Part shown: in pieces, positions 32,342 through 40,803 of the stretch
Layout: each line of letters opens with the position of its first letter
Position numbering within the stretch: the first letter of the stretch is position 1
Assembly: GCA_003506435.1 (NCBI GenBank)
Contig: DOAQ01000036.1
Location: 381,312 to 445,311, forward strand
Length of the DNA: 64,000 bases
Reading direction: 5' to 3'
Origin: Prolixibacteraceae bacterium
GTDB taxonomy: Bacteria; Bacteroidota; Bacteroidia; Bacteroidales; Prolixibacteraceae
Notes under the pieces: model-generated
Database searches by the model: none
What the model was told of the DNA's origin: nothing
The model's input: the letters and a program-made list of their open reading frames with translations, nothing else
Program-made: the position numbers and the translations under genes

Positions 32342-33313
32342 ATGAAGATTAAGGTTGGGATAATAGGAGGCGCCGGTTATACGGCCGGTGAGCTGATCCG
32401 GATTTTGCTGAATCATCCGAAAGCGGAGATTGTCTTTGTACAGAGTAGCAGTAACAAGGGGAACCCGGTTTACGCGGTACACAAAGACTTGCTGGGCGAT
32501 ACGGATTTGGTTTTTACAGAAGACGCTGATTTCAACTCGGTGGATGTGTTGTTCCTCTGTATGGGGCACGGAAAATCGAAGGAGTTTGTAGCGAAAAATA
32601 ATATTCCTGAAAAGGTACGGATTATTGATCTGAGCCACGATTTCAGGATAAAAACAGAAGAGAATGCCTTTGTTTACGGTCTGCCCGAGTTAAACAGGGA
32701 TGCTATTTGTATCGCAAATAAAATTGCCAATCCGGGGTGTTTTGCAACAGGCATTCAATTGGCTTTGTTGCCTTTGGCCAAAGCCGGATTGCTGAAAAAC
32801 GAAGTGCATGTGCATGCCATCACCGGGTCAACCGGGGCAGGTCAGGCGCCTACAGAGACCTCGCATTTCAGTTGGAGAAATGGCAATATATCGGTTTACA
32901 AGGCTTTTGAGCACCAGCATCTGGGAGAGATCATCCAAAGCCTGAAACAGTTGCAACCGGGGTTTCAGCACGCGCTGAATTTTATTCCGGTACGCGGGAA
33001 CCATACACGCGGTATTTTTGTGTCGGCTTATACCGAATATCACGGAACGCTTGAGAAAGCGATTGTTTTGTATCAGAAATATTACAATGCCCATCCGTTC
33101 GTTTTTGTAACTGACGAAAATCCGGATGTGAAACAGGTGGTAAACACAAATAAGGCATTTCTGTATCTGGAAAAACACGGCGATAAACTGATGATATTGA
33201 GCGTTACTGATAATTTACTGAAAGGGGCTTCCGGTCAGGCAGTTCAGAATATGAACCTGATGTTTGGCATCGATGAAACCGAAGGATTAAAATTGAAACC
33301 TGTATCATTTTGA
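32342..33313 (+). CDS. argC: N-acyl-gamma-glutamyl-phosphate reductase
   Basis: A 323-residue NADPH-dependent reductase. The dinucleotide-binding GGAGYTAGELIRILLNHP opens the protein, the catalytic Cys lies in IANPGCFATGIQLAL, and the substrate region has GSTGAGQAPTETSHFSWRNGN and the His in VRGNHTRGIF. It makes N-acylglutamate semialdehyde. It starts 8 bases after argG and its stop lies 2 bases before the argD ATG. Confidence 0.95.
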   Translation: MKIKVGIIGGAGYTAGELIRILLNHPKAEIVFVQSSSNKGNPVYAVHKDLLGDTDLVFTEDADFNSVDVLFLCMGHGKSKEFVAKNNIPEKVRIIDLSHDFRIKTEENAFVYGLPELNRDAICIANKIANPGCFATGIQLALLPLAKAGLLKNEVHVHAITGSTGAGQAPTETSHFSWRNGNISVYKAFEHQHLGEIIQSLKQLQPGFQHALNFIPVRGNHTRGIFVSAYTEYHGTLEKAIVLYQKYYNAHPFVFVTDENPDVKQVVNTNKAFLYLEKHGDKLMILSVTDNLLKGASGQAVQNMNLMFGIDETEGLKLKPVSF

Positions 33314-33315
33314 GT

Positions 33316-34461
33316 ATGGAACTATTTGATGTATATCCGCTTTTTAATATAACTCCTGTAAAAGCTGAAGGCTGTTACGTGTGGGACGACAAGGGAAATA
33401 AATATCTCGATTTGTACGGGGGACACGCGGTCATTTCGGTAGGACACTCGCATCCGCATTATATTGAAAAAATTGAGCAGCAGCTCGAATCGATTGGCTT
33501 TTATTCCAATTCGGTGATCATCCCGCAACAGAAAGAACTGGCTGAAAAGCTGGGTAAAATGTCGGGGTACGATGATTACCAGTTATTTCTTTGCAATTCG
33601 GGGGCCGAAGCCAACGAGAATGCAATAAAACTGGCTTCGTTTGTTACCGGGCGTAAAAAAATTGTCAGCTTTAAAAACTGTTTTCACGGTCGTACTTCGG
33701 CTGCGGTGGCAGTAACCGACAATCCGAAAATTGTTGCCCCGGTCAATCAAACCGAAAATGCAGTGATTTTACCTTATGAGAACCTGGACGAATTGCAAAA
33801 AGCCTTGTCGACTAAAGAAATTGCGGCTGTGATTATCGAAGGCATCCAGGGAATTGGAGGAATTCATGTTCCTTCATCGATCTTCCTTAACCAGGTGGCA
33901 GCGCTCTGTAAAACACACGGCACCCTGCTGATCCTTGATGAAATTCAATCGGGATACGGGCGCAGCGGTAAATTTTTCGCGCATCAGTATTCCGGTATAA
34001 CTCCAGATGTCATTACCACAGCAAAAGGTATGGGCAATGGGTTCCCTGTTGGAGGCGTGATGATCGCTCCTTCCATTAAACCGTGGTACGGAATGCTGGG
34101 AACCACGTTTGGCGGAAATTATCTGGCATGTGCTGCAAGTATTGCTGTACTCGATATCATGAAAAATGAAAATCTGGTTGAAAACGCGGCTAAAGTAGGT
34201 CAGTTCCTGATTTCAAGATTAAATGAAAACGAGCAGATAAAAGAAGTCAGGGGCAAAGGGCTGATGATCGGTATTGAATTTGATTTTCCGATCAAGGAAA
34301 TCAGGCAACAGTTGCTTTTTGAACACAAAATATTTACCGGTGTTTCCGGAACAAATATCATCCGTTTGCTTCCGTCGCTTACGTTGTCGATGGAACAGGC
34401 AGTCTATTTCATGGAAAAGTTCGAGCAGGTTTTGAGTTCCAACCTTGTTCAAACAAACTAA
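33316..34461 (+). CDS. argD: acyl-ornithine aminotransferase
   Basis: A 381-residue class III PLP aminotransferase. GGHAVISVGHSHPHY, NSGAEANENAIKLA, the aromatic stacking region KNCFHGRTSAA, DEIQSGYGRSGKFFAHQ and the PLP-lysine in TTAKGMGNGFPVGG are all present. It transaminates N-acylglutamate semialdehyde to N-acylornithine. The ATG at 33316 is preferred over a TTG two codons earlier that would overlap argC. Confidence 0.94.
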   Translation: MELFDVYPLFNITPVKAEGCYVWDDKGNKYLDLYGGHAVISVGHSHPHYIEKIEQQLESIGFYSNSVIIPQQKELAEKLGKMSGYDDYQLFLCNSGAEANENAIKLASFVTGRKKIVSFKNCFHGRTSAAVAVTDNPKIVAPVNQTENAVILPYENLDELQKALSTKEIAAVIIEGIQGIGGIHVPSSIFLNQVAALCKTHGTLLILDEIQSGYGRSGKFFAHQYSGITPDVITTAKGMGNGFPVGGVMIAPSIKPWYGMLGTTFGGNYLACAASIAVLDIMKNENLVENAAKVGQFLISRLNENEQIKEVRGKGLMIGIEFDFPIKEIRQQLLFEHKIFTGVSGTNIIRLLPSLTLSMEQAVYFMEKFEQVLSSNLVQTN

Positions 34462-34471
34462 AACGAAGACT

Positions 34472-35266
34472 ATGAAGATTGAAAAAATTGCCATTATCGG
34501 TGCAGGAAACATGGGCGGCGCTATTTTAAACGGCTTACTGAAGTCGGGTTATATCAATGCTTCGTCAATTGCCATTTCCGATCCGCGCAAAAATATTCTC
34601 GAAGAGTTTGTATCAATGGGAGTTCATACTTTCCAAGCGAATGTTGATGCTGCCCGCTCGGCTGAACTCATTCTGCTGGCAGTTAAACCGTATCATGTAA
34701 AAAATGTTGTAGCCGAAATAAAACCGGTTTTCAAAGGGAATGAAATAATTGTTTCGATAGCTGCCGGAGTAACAATTGCCGAGCTGGAAGGACTAATTGG
34801 AAAAGATGCAAAAATATTCCGGGTGATGCCGAACACGGCTATTTCCATACAGGAATCGATGACCTGTATTTCGGCCAATAAAGCGGCTGAAGAAAGTCTT
34901 CAAGTGGTCAAAGAAATGTTTGATCATCTTGGACAGGCTGTGATCATCAACGAAGAACTCATGTCGGCTTCAACTGTTCTGGCATCCTGCGGAACTGCTT
35001 TCGCGCTGCGTTATGTGCGTGCGGCAATGCAGGGTGGCGTGGAGATGGGATTTGGTGCCGAAATGGCCCAGTTTATCACCGCTCAGACTGTGAAAGGCGC
35101 CGTTCAGCTTATTATGAACACCGGCCATCACCCCGAGCGGGAAATTGACAAGGTAACCACGCCACGCGGGATTACCATCACCGGGTTGAATGAGATGGAA
35201 CACAAGGGATTCAGCTCTTCCGTAATTCAGGGATTGCTGGCCTCTTACAATAAAATTGAAAAGTAA
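34472..35266 (+). CDS. proC: pyrroline-5-carboxylate reductase
   Basis: A 264-residue enzyme that makes proline from pyrroline-5-carboxylate. The Rossmann start KIAIIGAGNMGGAILNGL, the AVKPYHV segment, RVMPNTA and the C-terminal signature VTTPRGITITGLNEME are clear. The ATG at 34472 follows argD by 10 bases; the longer frame from 34445 overlaps argD. It is the first of three consecutive proline genes inside the arginine operon. Confidence 0.95.
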   Translation: MKIEKIAIIGAGNMGGAILNGLLKSGYINASSIAISDPRKNILEEFVSMGVHTFQANVDAARSAELILLAVKPYHVKNVVAEIKPVFKGNEIIVSIAAGVTIAELEGLIGKDAKIFRVMPNTAISIQESMTCISANKAAEESLQVVKEMFDHLGQAVIINEELMSASTVLASCGTAFALRYVRAAMQGGVEMGFGAEMAQFITAQTVKGAVQLIMNTGHHPEREIDKVTTPRGITITGLNEMEHKGFSSSVIQGLLASYNKIEK

Positions 35267-35279
35267 TAGCAAGTATTTT

Positions 35280-36371
35280 GTGAATAATTACAGATACAAA
35301 AAGATTACCGTAAAAGTCGGTAGTAACGTTCTAACCAAGTCTGACGGAACATTGAACGACGAAAACATGGCTCATCTGGTCGATCAGATTGCAAGGCTGC
35401 ACAAGGCAGGTGTCGAGGTGGTATTGGTATCATCGGGGGCAGTGGCTGCCGGCAGAAGCCTGATTGAACCACACAAAAAGCTCGATACCGTTTCATCGAG
35501 GCAGTTGTGGTCGGCGGTTGGACAAGTCAAACTAATCAACCATTATGCAGGTTATTTTCAGAAATACACTATAACCTGTGCCCAGGTACTCACGACCAAG
35601 GAAAATTTCAGTAGCCGGGTGCATTATCTGAACATGAAAAACTGCATTTCAACCTTGAACGAGAACGGTGTAATCCCAATTGTGAACGAGAACGATACCA
35701 TTTCGGTTACCGAACTGATGTTTACCGATAACGATGAACTTTCGGGATTGATTGCTTCGCTGGTTAATTCGGAAGCATTGATCATCCTGAGCAATATTGA
35801 CGGAATTTACAACGGTTCGCCCGATTTGCCCGAGTCGAAAGTAATTGCAGAAATCCCGGTAGGTACCCGGTTGGAATCGAGCATTATTTCAACCCAAAAA
35901 TCGAATTTTGGCCGGGGCGGGATGATGACGAAGTACAACATTGCCAGTAAAGTTGCAAAAGAAGGTATTACGGTTCATATCGCCAATGGCATGAAGAAAA
36001 ACGTGTTGCTCGATTTGATGGATACTTCAAAAACGGTAGTTAATACGCGGTTTGTGCCCAAGAGCAAAAAGGCATCGGATGTAAAAAAATGGATTGCGTA
36101 CTCTGAAAGTTTTGCCAAAGGAGAAGTGAAAATCAACGAAGGGGCGACGAAAGCTTTATTGTCTGACAAAGCAACCAGTCTGCTTTTGATCGGCGTTGTG
36201 GAAATTACCGGTAGTTTCAAAAAAGGCGATATTGTCCGGATAAAAAATGAAAACAACGAACTGATCGGTATCGGAAAATCGCAATACAGTTCAGAAAAGG
36301 CCACGAAAGTGTTGGGCAGTAAAAACCAGCAGGCGCTCGTTCATTATGATTATTTATACTTAATTGATTAA
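35280..36371 (+). CDS. proB: glutamate 5-kinase
   Basis: The GTG at 35280 gives 363 residues beginning MNNYRYKKITVKVGSNVLT. A TTG at 35256 inside proC is less likely. The amino-acid kinase domain (about 1-250) has SSGAVAAG, the glutamate loop NENDTISVTEL and the FGRGGMMTK motif. A PUA domain fills the C-terminus (about 275-360). It phosphorylates glutamate in the first step of proline synthesis and is normally feedback-inhibited by proline. Confidence 0.93.
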   Translation: MNNYRYKKITVKVGSNVLTKSDGTLNDENMAHLVDQIARLHKAGVEVVLVSSGAVAAGRSLIEPHKKLDTVSSRQLWSAVGQVKLINHYAGYFQKYTITCAQVLTTKENFSSRVHYLNMKNCISTLNENGVIPIVNENDTISVTELMFTDNDELSGLIASLVNSEALIILSNIDGIYNGSPDLPESKVIAEIPVGTRLESSIISTQKSNFGRGGMMTKYNIASKVAKEGITVHIANGMKKNVLLDLMDTSKTVVNTRFVPKSKKASDVKKWIAYSESFAKGEVKINEGATKALLSDKATSLLLIGVVEITGSFKKGDIVRIKNENNELIGIGKSQYSSEKATKVLGSKNQQALVHYDYLYLID

Positions 36372-36385
36372 ACAAACAATACAAG

Positions 36386-36487
36386 CTCAGTAATTCTAGA
36401 TACAAACCCTTTTCACAGACCCTTTTAAAGCCTCTTCTGGCATAAGTTACTGAGTTATTTCCCTCTCCCAACCCCCTTGGGAGGGGG
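36386..36487. repeat. nested inverted repeats between proB and proA
   Basis: CTCAGTAA (36386-36393) is inverted at TTACTGAG (36447-36454). Immediately after, CCCTCTCCCAA (36461-36471) pairs with TTGGGAGGGGG (36477-36487). No long T run follows, so it is probably an interspersed repeat or mRNA-processing/stability hairpin rather than a full terminator. It could lower expression of proA-argF'-argB relative to the first genes. Confidence 0.6.
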
Positions 36488-36506
36488 ATTTATTAAGAAA
36501 AATGAG

Positions 36507-37757
36507 ATGAAGATAGATCAACAACTTGAACTGGTATTACAAGCCAGTCGGAAATTAAATCTTGTGCCGGTTGAAAAGATCAACCAAATTCTGACAGACC
36601 TTGCAGTGGCAGCGGTCGAAAGTACCGGATTCATCCTTCAGGAAAACCTGAAAGATTTGGCTCGCATGGATATAAACGATCCGAAATACGACCGATTAAA
36701 ACTTACCAAAGAGCGAATTGAAGGGATTGCTGCCGATATTCGCAATGTAGCCGGACTTCCGTCTCCGCTGGGGCGCGTACTGAGTCAAACGGAAAGGCCC
36801 AATGGGCTGAAGATAAGAAAAGTATCGGTGCCGTTCGGGGTGATCGGGATCATTTATGAAGCCCGGCCCAATGTTACTTTCGATGTTTTCTCGTTGTGCC
36901 TGAAATCGGGAAATGCCTGTGTTTTAAAGGGGGGCAGCGACGCCATCGATTCGAATACGGCCATATTGCAGGTTATTCATTCGGTACTTGAAAAACATGG
37001 AATTGATAAAAATGTACTGGCCCTGTTGCCCGCCGACCGCGAAGCAACTGCTCAAATACTAAATGCCCGTGGTTACATCGACCTGATCATTCCACGTGGT
37101 TCGCAAAACCTGATCAATTTTGTGCGCGAGAATGCGACCATTCCGGTTATTGAAACAGGCGCCGGCATTTGCCATACCTATTTCGATGAGTTCGGCGATG
37201 TACAAAAAGGACAGGCGATCATCAACAATGCCAAAACCCGCAGGGTGAGCATCTGCAATGCACTCGACTGCCTGATTGTTCATGAAGGCCGTCTGGCCGA
37301 CCTTCCGGTACTGTGTACCAAATTGCAGGAAAGCAATGTGATCATCTATGCCGATGAAAAAGCATATCCTGTTCTGAAGGGTAAATATCCGGATAATTTG
37401 CTTGAAAGGGCAACGGAAGCTTCATTCGGGACAGAATTTTTGGATTATAAAATGGCTGTAAAAACCGTTGCTTCGTTTGATGAAGCGCTCGGTCATATTG
37501 CCCGTTACAGCTCGAAACACAGCGAGTCAATTATCACTGAAGATGAAAAAAGCAAAGAGCTTTTCCGGGTGATGGTGGATGCCGCTGCGGTGTATTGCAA
37601 TGTGTCGACTGCGTTTACCGACGGGGCCCAATTTGGGCTTGGTGCCGAAATTGGAATTTCGACCCAGAAATTACATGCCCGTGGCCCCATGGCGCTCGAA
37701 GAACTTACCAGCTATAAATGGCTGGTCGATGGCGACGGGAACATCAGGCCAAAATAA
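36507..37757 (+). CDS. proA: gamma-glutamyl phosphate reductase
   Basis: The ATG at 36507 gives 416 residues; the frame continues upstream to a TTG within the hairpin, which is rejected. It is an aldehyde-dehydrogenase-fold protein with VPFGVIGIIYEARPNVT near the NADPH site, LKSGNACVLKGGSDA, and the catalytic Cys in RRVSICNALDCLIVH. The family end signature is GPMALEELTSYKW. It reduces gamma-glutamyl phosphate from ProB. Confidence 0.95.
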   Translation: MKIDQQLELVLQASRKLNLVPVEKINQILTDLAVAAVESTGFILQENLKDLARMDINDPKYDRLKLTKERIEGIAADIRNVAGLPSPLGRVLSQTERPNGLKIRKVSVPFGVIGIIYEARPNVTFDVFSLCLKSGNACVLKGGSDAIDSNTAILQVIHSVLEKHGIDKNVLALLPADREATAQILNARGYIDLIIPRGSQNLINFVRENATIPVIETGAGICHTYFDEFGDVQKGQAIINNAKTRRVSICNALDCLIVHEGRLADLPVLCTKLQESNVIIYADEKAYPVLKGKYPDNLLERATEASFGTEFLDYKMAVKTVASFDEALGHIARYSSKHSESIITEDEKSKELFRVMVDAAAVYCNVSTAFTDGAQFGLGAEIGISTQKLHARGPMALEELTSYKWLVDGDGNIRPK

Positions 37758-37795
37758 AAAAGCAAAACAATAGAATCAGCTAACACCATTATAAA

Positions 37796-38746
37796 ATGAG
37801 ACATTTCACTTCAGTAAACGATATTGGCAACTTGGATGAAGCTTTAAAACTGGCATTCGAAATTAAAAACGACCCGTACAAATACCAGTCACTGGGGAAA
37901 AATAAAACCCTTCTGCTTGTGTTTTTCAATTCGAGCCTGCGTACCCGTTTGAGCACCCAGAAAGCTGGTTTGAATTTGGGAATGAATGTAATTGTTTTCG
38001 ATATCAACGAAGGCGGATGGAAGCTGGAAACCGAACTTGGTGTGATCATGGACGGCGACAAACCGGAGCATATCCGCGAGGCAGTGCCGGTGATCGGGAG
38101 ATATTGCGATATTATCGGGGTACGTTCGTTCGCCCGCTACGAAAACAAAGCCGACGATTACGAAGAGAAAATATTACAGCAGTTTATCGATTATGCAGGT
38201 GTTCCTGTGGTGAGCATGGAAGCTGCCACGCGCCATCCGCTTCAATCGTTTGCCGACCACATGACCATTGAGGAATACAAGACAAAAGAACGTCCCAAAG
38301 TGGTGCTTAGCTGGGCCCCGCACCCCCGGGCACTCCCGCAGGCTGTACCCAATTCGTTTGTTGAATGGATGCGTGCAACCGATTATGAAGTGGTAGTTAC
38401 CCATCCCGAAGGGTACGAACTGGCTCCCGAATTTATGGGCGACCTGAAACCGGAATATAACCAGATGAAAGCCTTTGACGGAGCTGATTTTATTTATGCA
38501 AAAAACTGGGCTTCGTATACCGACTATGGTAAAATTCTGTCGAAAGATCGCAACTGGACGGTTTCAAACCGGCAAATGGCGGTTACAAACGATGCCAAAT
38601 TCATGCACTGTTTACCGGTCCGCCGGAACATGATTGTTACCGACGAGGTAATCGACGGACCAAATTCAATTGTAATTGACGAAGCTGAAAACCGTCTGTA
38701 TTCTGCTCAAACTGTTTTAAAAATGATTTTGGACGGATTGAAATAG
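37796..38746 (+). CDS. argF': N-succinylornithine carbamoyltransferase
   Basis: A 316-residue transcarbamylase. The carbamoyl-phosphate motif is SSLRTRLSTQ (about 46-55) rather than the STRT of ordinary ArgF, with MEAATRHPLQSFAD and HCLPVRRN further on. In MDGDKPEH the residue at position 90 is Pro, the residue that marks succinylornithine specificity in the Bacteroides fragilis enzyme; acetylornithine enzymes have Glu there. It therefore most likely makes N-succinylcitrulline, which implies that the whole pathway runs on succinylated intermediates. It is part of the operon, 38 bases after proA. Confidence 0.9.
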   Translation: MRHFTSVNDIGNLDEALKLAFEIKNDPYKYQSLGKNKTLLLVFFNSSLRTRLSTQKAGLNLGMNVIVFDINEGGWKLETELGVIMDGDKPEHIREAVPVIGRYCDIIGVRSFARYENKADDYEEKILQQFIDYAGVPVVSMEAATRHPLQSFADHMTIEEYKTKERPKVVLSWAPHPRALPQAVPNSFVEWMRATDYEVVVTHPEGYELAPEFMGDLKPEYNQMKAFDGADFIYAKNWASYTDYGKILSKDRNWTVSNRQMAVTNDAKFMHCLPVRRNMIVTDEVIDGPNSIVIDEAENRLYSAQTVLKMILDGLK

Positions 38747-38938
38747 TTACAGTTTCGGGATGCTGGATCAAGGATCAAAATTGAAAATCAAGTATCTGAC
38801 ATCCCAAATAAAAAGTAAAAAATTTTCAGGGACAGGGTATCCGGTATCAATTATCGAATATTAAATGGTAAATTCGTTTTCAGAAATACATTTTGAAGGC
38901 CGGGAGGCTATTTTGTGTCAAATATTCAGTATCAAGTT

Positions 38939-39727
38939 ATGGAGCGTTTAAGTATTGTAAAAGTTGGCGGAAAAGTCGTTGAAGAAAAAGACAGCCTTGA
39001 AAAGTTATTAAATAATTTTTCGAAGATTGGCGGCAATAAAATATTGGTTCACGGTGGCGGCCGTTCGGCTACAGCAATTGCAGAAAAACTGGGCATAGAG
39101 ACCAAAATGGTTGATGGACGGAGAATTACCGATGAGGCAATGCTCGAAGTGGTGACCATGGTTTATGGCGGTTTGGTGAATAAACGGATTGTTGCTGCAC
39201 TTCAGTCAAAAGACATTAATGCCATCGGTTTAACCGGCGCCGACCTGAATATCATTGAAGCTGTCAAACGGCCGGTAAAAGATATTGATTACGGCTTTGT
39301 AGGCGATGTCGTCCGCGTAAATACTTCAGAACTGAGGGTATTGATTGATTCCGGGGTGGTACCGGTTATAGCCCCGCTGACCCACGACGGAAAAGGAAAC
39401 TTGCTGAATACCAATGCCGATACAATTGCTTCAGAACTTGCCATTGAACTAGCCAACTTTTTTGACGTAAACCTGTATTACTGCTTCGAGAAAAAAGGAG
39501 TGCTTTTAAATCCCGACGATGATAATTCGGTTATTCCAGAACTTAACTACACACAATTTAAGGAACTTCAGCAAACAGGACAGATCAGTGAAGGGATGAT
39601 ACCAAAACTGGACAACAGTTTTCTGGCTATATCGAAGGGCGTAAAACAGGTTCTGATCACCAATCCTGACCAAATAATAATGGCAAAAGGAACCCGTTTG
39701 CATGGCGATAAACGGAACCATTTCTAA
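38939..39727 (+). CDS. argB: N-acylglutamate kinase
   Basis: The ATG at 38939 gives 262 residues; an upstream GTG at 38915 is possible. This is an amino-acid kinase fold: KVGGKVVEEKD at the N-terminus, LVHGGGRSATAIAEKLG, the substrate-binding NTNADTIASELAIELA and a C-terminal Lys-rich nucleotide site. It phosphorylates N-acylglutamate, probably N-succinylglutamate here. A 192-base gap with an inverted GGGATG/CATCCC pair separates it from argF', so it may have an additional promoter. It is the last gene of the arginine block. Confidence 0.92.
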   Translation: MERLSIVKVGGKVVEEKDSLEKLLNNFSKIGGNKILVHGGGRSATAIAEKLGIETKMVDGRRITDEAMLEVVTMVYGGLVNKRIVAALQSKDINAIGLTGADLNIIEAVKRPVKDIDYGFVGDVVRVNTSELRVLIDSGVVPVIAPLTHDGKGNLLNTNADTIASELAIELANFFDVNLYYCFEKKGVLLNPDDDNSVIPELNYTQFKELQQTGQISEGMIPKLDNSFLAISKGVKQVLITNPDQIIMAKGTRLHGDKRNHF

Positions 39728-39862
39728 AAATATCTGTCAAAAGCAGGTTGTTATTAAAAATATCGTATAAAAAAATCTGACTCTCATTCCGGGAAATAGC
39801 ATATTAAGCTATTGAAATTAAGTAATTTATAAATATTTTGCGTTTGGAGTAAACTTGTAGTG

Positions 39863-39878
39863 TGTAACTATTGTTACA
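39863..39878. promoter_or_regulatory. palindromic operator before the FNR-like gene
   Basis: TGTAAC-TATT-GTTACA is a perfect 16-base palindrome 62 bases before the FNR-like start. It has the layout of Crp/Fnr-family sites. It differs from the TTGAC-N4-ATCAA site after the gene, so it may be bound by a different family member or be an autoregulatory variant. Confidence 0.55.
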
Positions 39879-39939
39879 TATCAGGTGTGATTTTTTTCTT
39901 TTATTCGCACCTTGAAAATGATTACTAAAAGGTAGAGAG

Positions 39940-40665
39940 ATGATTAAAGTTAACAGGACGGAGCGTTGTGATCATTGTACGGATGTTTGTTGTCACAAAT
40001 GTATGACAGATGCAAATTCGTATGTTTTCAATAGCCTTTCAGATAAAGAACTTGAATATTTGATGAGCCATAAACGGGAAGTTACGTTCAATCCGGGGGA
40101 GACAATTATCAAACAAAACACAACAACGACCCATTTTGTATGTGTCCGAAACGGGCTTGCAAAAGTCGTCTCTGAAGGGCCGAAGGACAAAAGCCTGATT
40201 CTTAAATTGATTAATAAACATAGTTTGCTTACGGCAGGGGGGGTAATCAACGATGACGTTCGCCAGTTTACCATTACGGCGATCAGCAAAGTGGAATGTT
40301 GCTTTGTTGATTCAGAACGCCTGCATAATCTTTTGATCAACAATTGTAAGTTTTCGTATGAACTTTTGCGGTATAATAACAAGTGGAATATCGATATGCT
40401 GAACCGGCTGGTTAATTTAACGAATAAATACATGCCGGGCCGTATTGCAGATACTTTACTGTACCTGAAAAATGAAATTTATCAGGCCAACCCGTTTACT
40501 GTTCAACTCAGTAAAAGCGATCTTGCCAACATGTCGGCCATGACCAAAGAAAGTTTTATCCGTGGTTTTAAGGAACTTGAGGAATCAAAAATTGTGCGAC
40601 ACGAAAACCGTACAATTGAGATTCTGAATGAAGAAGATCTGACCAGGATCAGCAAGAACGGATAA
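39940..40665 (+). CDS. FNR-like Crp/Fnr transcription factor with Cys cluster
   Basis: A 241-residue regulator. The N-terminus has Cys 10, 13, 17, 18 and 21 (CDHCTDVCCHKC), and further Cys 120/121 lie at about the place of the fourth cluster ligand of E. coli FNR. This suggests an oxygen-labile iron-sulfur cluster. The cyclic-nucleotide-like beta-roll spans about residues 25-140, the dimer helix about 140-170, and the winged helix about 175-235. In the recognition helix (MTKESFIRGF), Glu and Arg match FNR's DNA-contacting residues. An FNR-type site lies directly behind the gene, before the cytochrome cluster, which it probably activates without oxygen. Confidence 0.8.
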   Translation: MIKVNRTERCDHCTDVCCHKCMTDANSYVFNSLSDKELEYLMSHKREVTFNPGETIIKQNTTTTHFVCVRNGLAKVVSEGPKDKSLILKLINKHSLLTAGGVINDDVRQFTITAISKVECCFVDSERLHNLLINNCKFSYELLRYNNKWNIDMLNRLVNLTNKYMPGRIADTLLYLKNEIYQANPFTVQLSKSDLANMSAMTKESFIRGFKELEESKIVRHENRTIEILNEEDLTRISKNG

Positions 40666-40679
40666 TTGACATATATCAA
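40666..40679. promoter_or_regulatory. FNR-type binding site
   Basis: TTGACATATATCAA matches the FNR consensus TTGAT-N4-ATCAA at 9 of 10 defined bases. It begins at the base after the stop codon of the FNR-like gene and lies 125 bases before the first cytochrome gene. Its centre is about 73 bases before the start site implied by the -7 box at 40735-40742. Confidence 0.7.
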
Positions 40680-40734
40680 TTTTTTTCAATACAAGTATCA
40701 CCTCTTCGAAAAATTAGGAATGGTTTCTGATTTT

Positions 40735-40742
40735 TATTTTTG
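40735..40742 (+). promoter_or_regulatory. cytochrome cluster promoter -7 element (predicted)
   Basis: TATTTTTG fits the Bacteroidota TAnnTTTG box. No TTTG stands at the -33 position, as expected for a promoter that needs an activator bound at 40666-40679. Confidence 0.4.
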
Positions 40743-40803
40743 GGAATAAACATAATGACTAAAAGTTTATTCTTGAAATAAAACAATTTTAAATCCTAAT
40801 TTT

